Positions 44,291 through 56,056 are shown, numbered from the stretch's first letter. The stretch: 64,000 bases of DNA from Antilocapra americana (GCA_007570785.1 ML664152.1:5760683-5824682), one strand, 5' to 3'. Translations and numbers: made by a program. Notes: generated from the sequence alone by a model not told the origin.

Positions 44291-46039
44291 GCTGGTAAAT
44301 TAATATGGTTCTGATCACAAAGTAAACATGCAATAAATATCAGCAATTTTTAAAAAAAGAGCTAGTGAAGATAAATTATAGCCGTAAAGAGAGCAAACTA
44401 GCAACTTCCTCAGGTACCCTGGCCCTTCTGGCCTGAGGCAGATGTGCAGACACCTTAACCCTCCTGGTGAGCCAGTATTTAAGGACACAAAAGCACTGGT
44501 ACTGACCGTCATCTCTCTAGGCTTCCTTTTTTCCTTTGGAAGAACTTTCTGTCTTCCAGGAGACCTTGCTTCGAAGCATCTTTAGTGCATCATTTGGCTC
44601 AGGTGGCCGCCACCGCATCTGGAGATGAGGCTGGTCATTTCTGTACTTTATGAAATCCTGTGCCTCCATTCTAAGGATCTGAGGAGTCAGGGGGAAAGGA
44701 ACAAACAAAAAATGTTTTTTTTTCCCCTTTGATCTGGTTATCTTTTAGCCCCGCTGGGGACATATTACTTAAGGTAGATATTCAGATAAGACAGGTCTGA
44801 AGAAGGATTTTATATCTCTGAGCCTTAGTCATCCTTTTCCTGCATGTGTTGTTTTGCCAGAAGGTAATTGAGAGTCAGTTCTGTTTTATTTCTCTGTAGC
44901 TCAATGATACAGGCAAGGACAATTTTCTGTGTTAGCAAAGTGGGAAATGAGAGGCTAAGGGGTGATGTGAGGTCCCGGCAGGAAGGTAATGAGCCCAGGG
45001 TCCCAGCAGGATGCTAATGTATGTGTGGTCCTAGGCAGGCAGCTCTGGGGAGATAACATGGAATGTGTATGTATGTTCAGAATTTGGGGCCCCCATGTTG
45101 CCCTTGAGTCCTAGCTCCACTTACTGGACAATAAGCAAGTCTTCCAAGAGTGAGCTCATTTGAAAAATCTTGTGCTTTAAAAGATTCTTCCTGGAGACCA
45201 CCCCTTGGGCTATGGCATGAACATAAGCATCACTATCTAATCAGATCTGGGTGAGCTTCTGGTGGCCTACAATTTCTGGTGTTGATGCCTTCAACAACAA
45301 AAAACAAAAATTACCCACTCTCCCCAGGCAAGTGTTTTCTCATGACCACATATTTACATACTAAAGTTTATTCTGGAGGAGGAGGAAGATGAAAAAATGA
45401 CTGCAGAGTTCACCCTTTGAATCTGCAGCTGCTTTCAAAAGGCCCCTGTTTCAAAGGTGGGTCCTCTGCATCCTTCTGTTTGCAAAACCATGCGTAGGCA
45501 CTCTATTTATTTAGTCTCTTATTTGAAAAGCAGCTTTCCTTCTGCCTTAGAAGAAGCTCATTACAGACAGATTTCACCTTTCTGTTGGAAAAGATGTCTC
45601 CTTGAAATGAAAATGTATGAATGTTAGATCCATAGTGTGTAGCTTCCGGGCTATCCTTTTGATCCAGTTCTGAATGCATTTGTTAAAAAGCCACTTTATT
45701 GATTTTTTTTAAGCTGCTTTTTGCCCTGTTTGGAGCATTTGTACATATGCACATCACAATTTTTGCTACATCAAAATGCTTAATAAGTTCACTGCGCTCA
45801 TGAAATAGCATACAAAACAAAGAGACTTTTCTCTAAAAAGATTTCTGCCACTTAACTTCCAGTATGAAAGTTGTTTTTAATGTGCTCCCTCTGAATAGCT
45901 TCAGAATATTTTATGCAGTCTTCAGTGAGAGAGCCAGCCCAGGTCCACCTTCAGATCTCCTTTTCAGAAAGCAGTGTGCTGTGGATAAAGGGGGATTTGA
46001 CAGAGCAAGTACAGGCATCTAATATCCATTCTGTTGGGT
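44291..46039. other. Repeat-free stretch, candidate conserved non-coding DNA
   Basis: About 1.75 kb without a recognised repeat. The part 45360-46020 is even in composition with no long frame, and has the look of slowly evolving non-coding sequence. This is an impression from reading only. Confidence 0.35.
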
Positions 46040-46692
46040 AAAAGTCAGTTTACTTCAATTATTCATTTAATTGGTTACATTTGTGGGTGGCACTTCACTG
46101 TTGTTCACTCGCTAAGTTGTGTTTGACTCTTTACAACCCCATAGATAACAGCACGCCAGGCTCCTCTGTTCTCCACTATCTCCCACCGTCTGCTCAAATT
46201 CATGTCCACTGAGTCCGTGAAGCTAGCTAACCATCATATCCTCTGCCACCCTGCTGCCCCCTTCTCCTTTTGTTTTCAATCTTTCCCAGCATCAAGGTCT
46301 TTTCCAGTGAGTCGGCTCTTCAAATCAGGTGGCCCAAGTATTGGAGCTTTAGCATCAGTCCTTCTAATGAATATTCAGGGTTGATTTCCTTTAGGATTGA
46401 CTGTTTGATCTCCTTGCTATCCAAGGGACTCTCAAGAGTCTTCTCCAGCACCACAATTCAAAAGCATCAGTGCTTCAGCTCTCAGCCCTCTTTATGGTCC
46501 AACTCTCACATCCATATGAAAAATCATAGCTTTGACTATGCAGACCTTTGTTGGCAATGTGATGTCTCTGCTTTTTAATACACTGTCTTGATTTCTCATA
46601 GCTTGCCTTCTAAGGAGCAAGCATCTTTTAATTTCATAAAAGTCATTTTATTTCAATTATTCATTTAATTTGTTACATTTGTGTGTGGCACT
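46040..46692 (-). mobile_element. BovB 3' end, antisense, with a 55-bp target duplication
   Basis: BovB occupies 46095-46637 (starts tcactgttgttcactcgcta, ends caagcatcttttaatttcat). The flanks 46040-46094 and 46638-46692 are both 55 bp and differ at only 4 positions. Both run from aaaagtca to gtggcact. This is far longer than the usual 5-20 bp. The element is 5'-truncated at about 540 bp. Confidence 0.95.
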
Positions 46693-47796
46693 AGCTTCCA
46701 GAGAAGTGTTGACAGAATTTGATATACATGAAGATAGCTATTTACTTAATAATAAATGGAAATTTAGCCAGGAAACTAAGGTGATGGTTCTTTATTAGGT
46801 CCAATTATAATACAAAGAGTAAGCACATTGCAGCCTTTAATGGTGGGGTTTTTTTTCCCTTATCTTTTCCTTTTTTGGTATTGGATACATACAAGTAAGT
46901 GTTAAGTGCTTTTAATTCTAACAAATATTTCCTGAGGACAGGTGTTGAGCCAGCTCAATCCAAAGCACTACCTGAAAGGCAAAGCTGGGTTTGTTCTTGC
47001 CCTGACTTCAAGTCACAGGAAGCCCAAAGGCACCCAGTGTGGGTTGTTCCAGGAACCTCCAAACACTCTTAGGATTAGGGACTTTTCTGTTAGAAGACCC
47101 CTCATGCAGATATAACAATGAACATGTGCTGAAGATTTCATGTAGCTTATTCAATGTGGGAGCTGAAAAGATGTTGTGACCAGTTTAAAAGAGAAACATT
47201 TGAAACAGAAGCATTTATCCATCAGGGATATTGAAATACATATGTGAATGGGGGCAGAACTGGTTTTTCCTTGGGGAGTGGGGAGAGACGTCATTAAATC
47301 CCTACCAAAAAATAAATAAATAAATAAAATAGACCCCTACCAAATGAGGCAGAATTTGTCTGAGTATCAGTTACCTGCAGACTACAGAACCGTAGAGTAG
47401 CCCAAAGCCATTATTATTATTATTATTTTTACTTTAAAGGTGGGAAAGCATCTTCATGTAGGGGACCAAGTAAAGGTCAAGGGATAAGAAGTGAGAAGGA
47501 AGATGATGACTGTGGGTTCCCAGTGGTGTTTGTGGGAACATACATGAACTTTAGACTAAATTAAGCTATTGAGTATTTAAAAATCCTAGTCATATTTAGA
47601 GGTCTTTTTCATGGTGGTGGTAAGTAACATAGGAAGTGACTTTGCAGTTTCTTACACTTACCCCTTACTGCTCTTTTTCTGTGGCTGATCCATGACTCCT
47701 CAGTGCTGGCCCTGACTCCCTTCCCAATTCTTCTCTTTACACGTCAGACTCTGCATTAAAGCAGTTCTTTAATGCATTTGGAGACAGTCCTATGTG
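46693..47796. other. Unassigned, with two small microsatellites
   Basis: No gene is recognised. An (AAAT)n run is at about 47308-47330 and an (ATT)n run at about 47411-47428. Confidence 0.45.
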
Positions 47797-47980
47797 TGTG
47801 TATGTTAGTTGTTCAGTCATGTCTGATTCTTTGCAACCTCATGGACTGTAGACCTCCAGGCTCCTCTATCGATCAGATTCTCCAAGCAAGAATACTGGAG
47901 TAGGTAGCCATTCCCTTTTCCAGGGGTCTTCCTGACCCAGGGATCAAACCCAGGTCTCCTGCAGATACTTTACCATCAAG
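47797..47980 (-). mobile_element. Bov-tA SINE, antisense, head cut by Bov-A2
   Basis: It reads gtatgttagttgttcagtca, then gatcaaacccaggtctcctg, and stops at actttaccatcaag, where the next SINE starts. The reversed head (ccaccagggaagccc) is missing. Confidence 0.88.
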
Positions 47981-48250
47981 CTGCTGCTGCTAAGTCGCTT
48001 CAGTCATGTCCGACTCTGTGCGACCCCATAGACAGCAGCCTACCAGGCTTCCCCATCCCTGGGATTCTCCAGGCAAGAACACTGGAGTGGGTTGCCATTT
48101 CCTTCTCCAATGCATGAAAGTGAAAAGGGAAAGTGAAGTCACTCAGTCGTGTCCAACTCTTTGCGACCCCATGGACTGCAGCCCACAGGCTCCTCCATCC
48201 ATGGGATTTTCCAGGCAAGAGTACTGGAGTGGGGTGCCATTGCCTTCTCC
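47981..48250 (-). mobile_element. Bov-A2 SINE, antisense, full length
   Basis: Starts with the (ctg)n tail, ctgctgctgctaagtcgctt. The first monomer reads cgaccccatagacagcagcc, then ttccttctccaatgcatgaa, then the second monomer, ending ggggtgccattgccttctcc. It is collinear with the reverse complement of the copy at 4864-5136. Confidence 0.94.
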
Positions 48251-48754
48251 GCCTCTGTGTACTACCTCCAGATAAATTTACCAAATACATGTAATGCAAA
48301 AGCAAGATGGAGATGGATACTTGTTAAGGGAGGAGTCTGAAAAGTTGAGCTCTAGTGGGACCATAACTCCCTCCTCCCTCAGCCCATGACTGAACTCATT
48401 CCAGCGAACACCTGCCCCTCCTAGTCAGCAAAAACTAGCATACAGCAAACAGAGGACTCGGCAGCCAGGGCCCCATTAATATGTTCTGTATATCAGAGCT
48501 TCTGACCACGAGATCCTCAGTTCTGTCATGGGAATGTTACAGTTCTCTAGGGTGTCCATTTTCTTGCTCTTTCCCTCAGTTGCCACAATGAATGGAGCCC
48601 CCTCTGGTAGCATGAAAGGATCTTTGTAGCTGTGTCTTGAACCGGGAAGGCTGAAATGAGGGCGAAGAGATCCAGAGAATGTTGGATATGAGGCAACATA
48701 CACTATTTGTTACTAATTGTAAGCTCACCTCAACATCCCAGGCTCCATTATTGC
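48251..48754. other. Unassigned unique sequence
   Basis: No gene or repeat family is recognised. Confidence 0.4.
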
Positions 48755-49500
48755 AATCAAGTTGGTTTTTTCTTTTTAAATTTTATGAAAGTATAATGAG
48801 CATAGAATAAAATTCATTGTTTTTAAGTTTACCTCTGCAAATTTTGACAAATGCATAGAGTCAAATAACCTTTGCCTTGATCAGATGTAGAACATTGACG
48901 TTAACTCCCCCAAACACCCTAGACATCCTCCTCTAGTTAACTTCCTCTCAGCTTCTTCCCATCCCCTATCCCTCCAAAAAACCCAACTCTGGTAGCCTTT
49001 TGAGACTGAGTTCTCTGCACTTGAGGTTATCAATACAGCCATTATAAACACTCACTTACAGATTCTATGTGAACATTGCTTCTATTTCACATGAGTGAAT
49101 ACCTAAGAGCAGCACTTCAGAGTTGTATGTTATTAATATGTAAATATGTAACTTTATTAAGACCTGTCAAATTGTTTCCAAAACAGCTAATTCATCTGAG
49201 TACCCCCTAGCAGTGTATGAGACACCTAGTTCCTCTGTATTGTCAGATCCCCACCAGCAGTTGGTACTGGATTTCTTCCTTCCTCCCTTCCCCTCCCTTC
49301 TTCCCTTCTCTCCTCCCTTCCTCCCCCCTTCTCTCTGTCATTCTAAAAGGTGTCATAGTGTTGTCAGATGTGATTCAAATTGACTTGTTTAAATGACTTA
49401 ATGGCTAATATGTTGGACCTTTCCCCCAGGTACTTATTTGCTATCTGTGTCTTTATCAAGGTGTCTGTTCGAATATTTTGACTGGGGTTACTTTTTACCA
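48755..49500 (-). mobile_element. Old L1 (L1M-type), antisense
   Basis: It reads ataatgagcatagaataaaa, then cagatgtagaacattgacgt, gtgagtaatac-like words near 49090, and ctgtgtctttatcaaggtgt near 49445. This is the order of an antisense old mammalian L1. It contains a CT-rich tract at 49272-49333. Heavily decayed. Confidence 0.6.
49272..49333. repeat. Pyrimidine (CT) tract
   Basis: About 60 bases of nearly pure C and T (ttccttcctcccttcccctc and similar). Confidence 0.9.
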
Positions 49501-50254
49501 GCTTTATGATTCAGATTTTATCTTTCACAAAAAAAGAATGCATTAAGTCTTGAAACTGTGGACTAGCATATTTATGATCCTTGAGGATGTGACGGAAAAA
49601 CAAGCTTCTAGAATAAATTATTTCATAGATCATGTAGGAGTCGATATTAAGGTGATAATTAAGGTGACAGCAGAAGCTGTCACTAGGAATAAGTTATGCC
49701 AAGGGGACCTGGTTTCCTTTTGGTCTGATGAGTTAAATTGTATATTAGAATAATTTAATAGGTGCAATATTTTATATCATACTTGCAAGCAAAATGGAGA
49801 ACTGTGAACTGCATAATAATAAAATTAGAGTGAATTCTATTTTTTGAAAAACATTACGGCTAAAATATTGGTTCTTATTTTTGAGTCTGTCTACCTGGAG
49901 GGACGTTCTTAACCTGATGTAATTTACTCACCTATAATGTTCAAATGAGGTAATTCAGAATTTATTAAAGGCTCTGTAGAGTATATCTGACAGAGCACAC
50001 ATGTGCAGGAAAGGCCTGGGCAGAGTAAGCCTGGATGGGCGGTTGTCAGCTTATAGTCAGTCCTCTTTCCCACTTCCCCTTCACGCCTGGTTTGTGGAGG
50101 GGACGGTGGTACATGCTGTCAGGACCTGCCACTTCCAGCTCATCCCACCCCCTGCGTCACCCCTTCCAGCCTCTTCCCCTCCTTTCTCAGACTAAGCCCA
50201 GTGGATGCTCCATAAGGGCAAAGACTGCAGAGGGTTTATAGTTGGATTTCACCA
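49501..50254. other. Unassigned unique sequence
   Basis: No gene or repeat family is recognised. Confidence 0.4.
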
Positions 50255-51135
50255 GGTAACTTTATTTTATTTATTTATTTTTTTTAACATGACATAGATT
50301 TTTATTCCTCCAGATGTCTTAAAGTCTAAAGAGAAGACCATTGTCTGGTAGCCCCACAAGAGACTAAGTTAAACATCTCTCTTCTCTAGGCAGAACCTTA
50401 CATTTCTTTGAATAGTTATTCTTTTTTTTTTTTTAATTTTCTTTATTGTGTTGGTTTTGCCATACATTGACATGAAACCGCCATGGGTCTACATATGCTC
50501 CCCCTCCAGAACCCCCCTCCCTCCTCCCTCCCGATTCCCTCCCCCTGGGTCATCTCGGTGCACCAGCCCCAAGCATCAACCCTGGGCTGGCAATTGATTT
50601 CACATATGATAATTAACATGTTTCAATGCCATTCTCCCATATCATCCCACCCTTGCCCTCTTCCACAGAGTCCACGAGTCTGTTCTATACATCTGCATTT
50701 CTTTTGCTGTCTCACATGCAGGGTTCTCGTTACCATCTTTCTAAATTCCATATATATGTGTTAGTATACTGTATTGTTTTTCCTTCTGGCTTACTTCACT
50801 CTAGATAATAGGCTCCAGTTCCGTCCACCTGAGTAGAACTGATTCAAATGAATTTTTTTTTAATGCTGAGTAATATTCCATTGTGTATGTGTACCACAGC
50901 TTTCTTATCCATTCGTCAGTTGATGGGAATCTAGGTTGCTTCCATGTCCTGGCTATTGTAAACAATGTGGTGATGAACATTGGGGTACACGTGGCTCTTT
51001 CAATTCTGGTTTCCTCGGTGTGTATGCCCAGCAGTGGGATTGCTGGGTCATATGGCAGTTCTATTTTCAATTTTTTAGGGAATCTCCACACTGTTTTCCA
51101 TAGTGGCTGTACTAGTTTGCATTTGGGTAACTTTA
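50255..51135 (-). mobile_element. L1 with putative 3' transduction, antisense
   Basis: On the minus strand: L1 ORF2 end and 3' UTR (51125-50436), poly(A) (50434-50422), about 135 bp of non-L1 sequence (50421-50286), and a second A-rich tail (50285-50265). AATAAA on minus at 50306-50301 lies 15 nt before that tail. The duplication ggtaacttta at 50255-50264 and 51126-51135 encloses the non-L1 part as well. The site reads TTTTT/AAAG on minus, a good L1 endonuclease target. Confidence 0.85.
50801..51125 (-). pseudogene. L1 ORF2 C-terminal fragment
   Basis: It translates to [19 protein letters not shown], then [20 protein letters not shown] and SALKKNSFESVLL, the conserved end of mammalian L1 ORF2 protein. 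The open frame of 113 codons starts in flanking DNA at 51142. Endonuclease and reverse transcriptase domains are absent, so it is only a 5'-truncated remnant. Confidence 0.9.
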
Positions 51136-51332
51136 AAAACACAGTTTACTCTTCATTTAGATTTATGAAAATGAAGCTCACGTTCTGAGAGACATGAAGA
51201 AGCCCATTGAGCTTACATGCAATAACTAGCAAGTTTCTTCTTATCAGAGATGTTCTTGAAATATGGTACTTTCCTTTCTTAAGGCAATGTCATATTTTAA
51301 TCAGTCTTAATTAAGCTCTTTACTGTGAGTAG
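51136..51332. other. Unassigned spacer between two L1 insertions
   Basis: Short unique stretch, nothing recognised. Confidence 0.3.
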
Positions 51333-51886
51333 AGAAAATTTCCTTACAACAACTTCCCATTAGCTATCTACCTGACACATGGTAAATATATTTCAATGCT
51401 GCTCTCTCATTTTGCCCCACCATCTCCTTCCCCCACTGTGTCCATAAGTCTGTTCTCTGTGTCTGAGTCTCTATTCCTGTCCTGAAAATAGGGTCATCAG
51501 TACCATTTCTTCTAGATTCCGTATATTTGCATCAACACATGATATTTGTTTTACTCTTTCTGACTGACTTCACTCTGCATAACCGGCTCTAGGTCCATCC
51601 AGCTCATCAGAACTGACTCAGATTCATTGCTCTTTATGGCTGAGTAATATTCCATTGTAAATATATGTACCACGGCTTCTTTATCCTCAGGAGTTCAACT
51701 TGGTCCTCTGTGACAACCTAGTAGAGTGTGATGGAATAGGGGCTGGGAGGGAGGTTCATGAAGGAGGGAACATGAGTATACCTACGGCTGATTCATGTTG
51801 ATAATTGGCAGAAACCAACACAAAATTCTAAAGCAATCATCTTCCAATTAAAAATAAATACATTATAAACAGAAAAGAAAATTTCC
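51333..51886 (+). mobile_element. Twin-primed (5'-inverted) L1 insertion
   Basis: The left part, 51344 to about 51687, is antisense L1 (ttcccattagctatctacct to ggctgagtaatattccattg). The right part, about 51688-51860, is sense L1 (ggagttcaacttggtcctct to ccaattaaaaataaat). The two meet at adjacent points of the L1 consensus. The 11-bp duplication agaaaatttcc at 51333-51343 and 51876-51886 encloses both, so it was one event. Confidence 0.9.
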
Positions 51887-53538
51887 GTTAGAAAGCAGAG
51901 GTATATTTCTTGTTGCCCTTGATTCTTCACTTTAATGCAGGCAGCTACACTGATGAAGGCTATGATGGTGAGGAGTACCCCGGGGGCTTTCCATCTGCAT
52001 GCCCTTCCTCTGTCTGGAAACGTGTCTGCCCTGTGAGTGTAGGTGGGAGGAGGACATGGTAGATGCTGAGTCAGCAGAGTCTCGGTTGTTTGTTTTTTGT
52101 TTTTTTTTTTCAGATATGATTGCAGGTGCCATGGTGACCCTCAGCCAGGGGTGGTTTTAACCCAGGACTCCTGAGAAACTGTCAGCAGTCACTTTTGATG
52201 GTCCTAATTGAGAGGCAGCTAGTGACACCCAGAGCACAGAGGACAGCTTCTACTAAACATCCCATCATGAGAAGAATGTCCCACAACAGAGTCACTGGGG
52301 CCAAGGGTCTATGCTGCAGAGACCAGGAAACTGCTCAAGTTGCAACCCAGGAGCCCATGAGATCAAGAAGCAGAGACCTGGTCCAGTGACATCCTGGACG
52401 TTGGATATCCTGGGCAGACATAGCATCAGGGCCTGGGGATCTCCAGTGTCCAGCGCTGGTGTTCGTGGGGGCTGGGAGGGGGCAAGCTGTAACCTCTGGT
52501 GTTCAGGGATGTGAGCAGTAGCAGCAGTCTACTCTGCGAGTTTCTTTGTCCTGGGCCTTGACTTGTCTATGGGCTTTGTCTGCTTTTGGTGTCCTATGAC
52601 TGTGGTCAAGGTCAGTAACTCAGGACTAAAGAATATACTGCAGAGTCACTACAGGGAAAAGATGCATCAGATAGAGGCTGGAGAGGACTGGCACTGGCTT
52701 CCATAGGCCTCCTGTGTGATTGCATAGGAAGCGTTGTTCCTGTAGCCGTGAACTGTGTGCCTTGTACCAAGTGTACCAGGTCAGGGAAGCCCTTTTGTGT
52801 CTTGGGGTCCAGAGTTTTTGGGGGTCTGGTCACATGGGAAAGTACCACCAGAAAGAAACATTGGTGACCACCTTGAATCATAATGTTGGTGCAAACCACC
52901 CAAATAAATTGGTAGCGAGGTTGGGGTCTGGGCAGTGAGCGTTGTTCAAGTTCTCTGTGAATCTCAGTGGGGGCATGCCCGTCCACGTGGAATTCTTTTC
53001 TCCTTGGGCAAGACCAATCTTGTCAGCTTAGGAAGACCTTTTCTTCATATGCAGGAGGAGTAATTTGTTCCCCAGATTTTGATTATGTCACACTTATTCC
53101 TTTTCTAATTATCCCTTATTTGTTCAATATAAGATAATAAATTCTGACAAACAATCAGTGAAAGGGCATCGTGATGTGCTTCATTTTAATTGGCTTGGCT
53201 CTTTTTTTTCTTCTCTGCTAAATTATAGCCCATCAACATGAGGTTCCCTGCAGTGAGCAGCTAATAATGTGCCCAGGTGCAGTCAATTTTACTTCCTAAA
53301 TAAGAAATAATAGCTACAGATCCCCTGAATGTGAAATGGAAGAGTGGTCCCCAATGTCTCTTCTCAGTGGTGCCGTACGCTAGGGCGAGTTTCACATCCT
53401 GATCTCCATTCTAACAGTTTTCCTTTAAAAATGTGATTGCATTTAATTACACTGATAAATTAGAGACTATGACCTTCACTGACACATGGAAACTTTTAGA
53501 AACTTTTGATAATTCTCGTTTCATTTGGCATTACATTT
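51887..53538. other. Unassigned; unclear old repeat, then conserved-looking DNA
   Basis: 52390-52990 might be a decayed LTR-type sequence (minus-strand frame of 124 codons at 52612-52986, no family recognised). 52990-53520 is AT-rich with TAATTA, TAATTG and AATTAG words and no repeat, and resembles conserved non-coding DNA. No coding exon is supported. Confidence 0.35.
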
Positions 53539-53560
53539 AACACACACACACACACACAAA
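53539..53560. repeat. (CA)n microsatellite
   Basis: Ten CA units just left of an L1 3' end. Confidence 0.92.
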
Positions 53561-53582
53561 GCTTTAAAAATTAGGAGATATG

Positions 53583-54548
53583 GATAGACCTATAGTCTAT
53601 TATACAGGGTAAAATAAGTCAGAAAGAGAAAAACACATAGTTTTTATTAATACATATATATGGAATCCAGAAAAATGCCATAGGTGAACCACTTTGCAGG
53701 GTAGGCATAGTGACACAGACAGAGAATGGATGTATGGATACGGGGTGAAGGAGAGGGTGGGACAAATTGGGAGACAGGGATTAAGATATACATGCTACCA
53801 TCTTTTAAAACAGATAGCTAGTGGAAACCTGCTGTATAGCACAGAGAGCTCAGCTCAGTGTTCTGCGATGACCCAGAGGGGTGGGATGGGGGTAGATAAC
53901 AGGGAAATAGGTTCAAGAGGGAGGGGATGTCAGCTCAGTTCAGTCACTCAGTCGTGTCTGACTCTTTGTGACCCCATGGACTGCAGCACGTCAGGCTTCC
54001 CTGTCCATCACCAAACTCATGTCTATTAAGTCAGTGATGCCATCCAACAATCTCATCTTCTGCCATCTCTTTCTCCTCCTGCCTTCAATCATTCCCAGCA
54101 TCAAGGTCTTTTCAAATGAGTCAGCTCTTTGCATCAGGTGGCCAAAGTATTGGAGTTTCAGCATCAATTCTTCCAATAAATATTCAGGACTGATTTCCTT
54201 TAGGACTGACTGTTTTGATCTCCTTGCAGTCCAAGGGACTCTCAAGGCTCTTCTCTAACACCACAGTTCAAAAGCATCAATTCTTTGGTGCTCAGCTTTC
54301 TTTATGGTCCAACTCTCATATCCATACATGACTACTGGAAAACCACAGCTTTGACTAGACAGACCTTTGAGGACAAAGTATTGTCTCTGCTTTTTAATAT
54401 GCTGTCTAGGTTTGTCATAGCTTTTCTTCCAAGAAACAAGTGTCTTTTGAGTTCATGGCTGCATATATATACATGTGGTTGATTCACTTCATTGTATAGC
54501 AGAAACTAATAGAATATTGTAGAGCAATTATACTCCAGTAAAATATTG
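53583..54548 (+). mobile_element. L1 3' UTR, sense, split by a BovB
   Basis: The left part is 53583-53933 (gtctattatacagggtaaaa to caagagggaggggat). The right part is 54463-54548 (atatatatacatgtggttga to gagcaattatactccagtaa). In intact copies the two are contiguous. A BovB 3' end fills the gap. Confidence 0.9.
53934..54462 (-). mobile_element. BovB 3' end inserted in L1
   Basis: Starts cagctcagttcagtcactca, passes ttcagcatcaattcttccaa, and ends caagtgtcttttgagttcat. About 530 bp, 5'-truncated. It is later than the L1 it interrupts. Confidence 0.92.
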
Positions 54549-54892
54549 GAATGTAAAACTACTGTGGATAGATACAAATTAAAGTATCACTGTTAAATGA
54601 CCCAATGAACCAATATTCTATTACATTTATTTTCCAAAATGGTGCTAGAAGTTGTTTTTGCCTTCGTGTACCAGTTTCAGACACACGGACCCAATGGAAA
54701 GTCAGTTGTTGGGAACTCAAACTCAGTTATTGGGAACTCTTTCCTCTTTTCCCGCATCAATGTTAATAATACTCGTTTCTGCCTAAAGCATTTCTAGTAG
54801 TTTGTAATTAACTATGAGGTGAACGTAAATGTCTTGGATTACTAGATTACTAGTTATCTATATTTTTTTCTAGATTACCTTTGTTATTTCTT
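54549..54892. other. Unassigned
   Basis: AT-rich, nothing recognised. The phrase gttgggaactcaaactcagt is echoed by ttattgggaactc within 20 bases. Confidence 0.35.
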
Positions 54893-55482
54893 GAGTGACA
54901 GATTTTATTTTCTTGGTCTCCAAAATCACTGACTGCATCCAAGAAATTAAAAGACACTTGCTCCTTGGAAGGAAAGCTATGACAAATCTAGACAACATAT
55001 TAAAAAGCAGAGACATCATTTTGCTGACTAAAGTTCATATAGTTAAGGTTATGGCTTTTCCAATAGTCATGTACAGATATGAGGCTTGGATCATAGAATA
55101 AGCTGAGCACTAAAGAACTGGTGCTTTCAAATTGTGATGCTGGAGAAGACTCTTGAGGGCTCCTTGAACTTCAGGGAGATCAAACCCGTCAATCCTAAAG
55201 GGAATCAACCCTGAATATTCATTGGGAGGACTGATGCTGAAGCTGAAGCTCCAATACTCTGGCCATCAAATGTGATGAAAAGACCCTGATGCTGGGAAGG
55301 ATTGAGGGCAGGAGGAGAAGGGGGCAACAGAGGATGAGATAGTTAGATCGCAGCACCAATGCAATAGACATGAATCTGAGCAGCCTCCAGAAGGTAGTGA
55401 AAGACAGAAGAGCCCGACAAGCTGTAGTCCGTGGTGTCACAAAGAGCTAGATATGACCTAGTGACTGAACAACAACAACAGG
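54893..55482 (+). mobile_element. BovB 3' end, sense
   Basis: Starts gagtgacagattttattttc, passes gacatattaaaaagcagaga and atgctgggaaggattgaggg, and ends gactgaacaacaacaacagg. It encodes the last part of the ORF, which is broken, plus the tail. Confidence 0.93.
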
Positions 55483-55572
55483 CGACCCCAACTCTGGGTG
55501 TATAGTTTTCAATAAACCCAAATCTCCTATTTGTAAGGATGTATTGACAGGCATTTTTACCTTCATGTACGG

Positions 55573-55817
55573 CCATCTGCCAGGGCTTTCCCGATGGCTC
55601 AGCGTTAAAGAATCTGCCTGTGGAGCAGAAGCCCCAGTAATCTGGGTTCAATCCCTTGGTTGGGAAGATCCCCTGGAGGAGGCATGGCAACTCATTCCAG
55701 TATTCTTGCCTGGAGAATTCCATGGACAGAGGAGCCTGGCGGGCTACAGTCCATAGGGTCACAAAGAGTCAGACACAATTGAAGTGACTTAGCATGGCAA
55801 GGCGCCACCATCTGCCA
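55573..55817 (+). mobile_element. Bov-tA SINE, sense, with TSDs
   Basis: The perfect 10-bp duplication ccatctgcca at 55573-55582 and 55808-55817 brackets 225 bp. Head gggctttcccgatggctcag, end gaagtgacttagcatggcaa. Confidence 0.94.
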
Positions 55818-56056
55818 TGCAATTTCTGTGTTATTTTCATGACCAAGTGGCCAATGGGTCATGAGATCCCTCAGGGATCCCTGAGATCCCTGAAAACATG
55901 GAGAAAGTAGCAAAGGAAAGAGAGTTAGACCTCTTAGTTCTCTAACTCAGAAAGAAAAAATTCTGGGGAAGAAAGCAAATATGAAGGAAATGACACATGT
56001 TGCTGCAGCTCCCCTTCTCACCGAGGCAGACAAGCTTCCCAGTTCTACCTCCTCCG
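55818..56056. other. Unassigned
   Basis: Short unique spacer. The word gatccctgaga is repeated near 55865-55885. Confidence 0.35.

Noticed and set aside
52390..52990. Possible LTR or gene segment with a 124-codon minus frame
   Set aside because: I could not match it to any family or find LTR ends or a coding domain, so it is left as unassigned.
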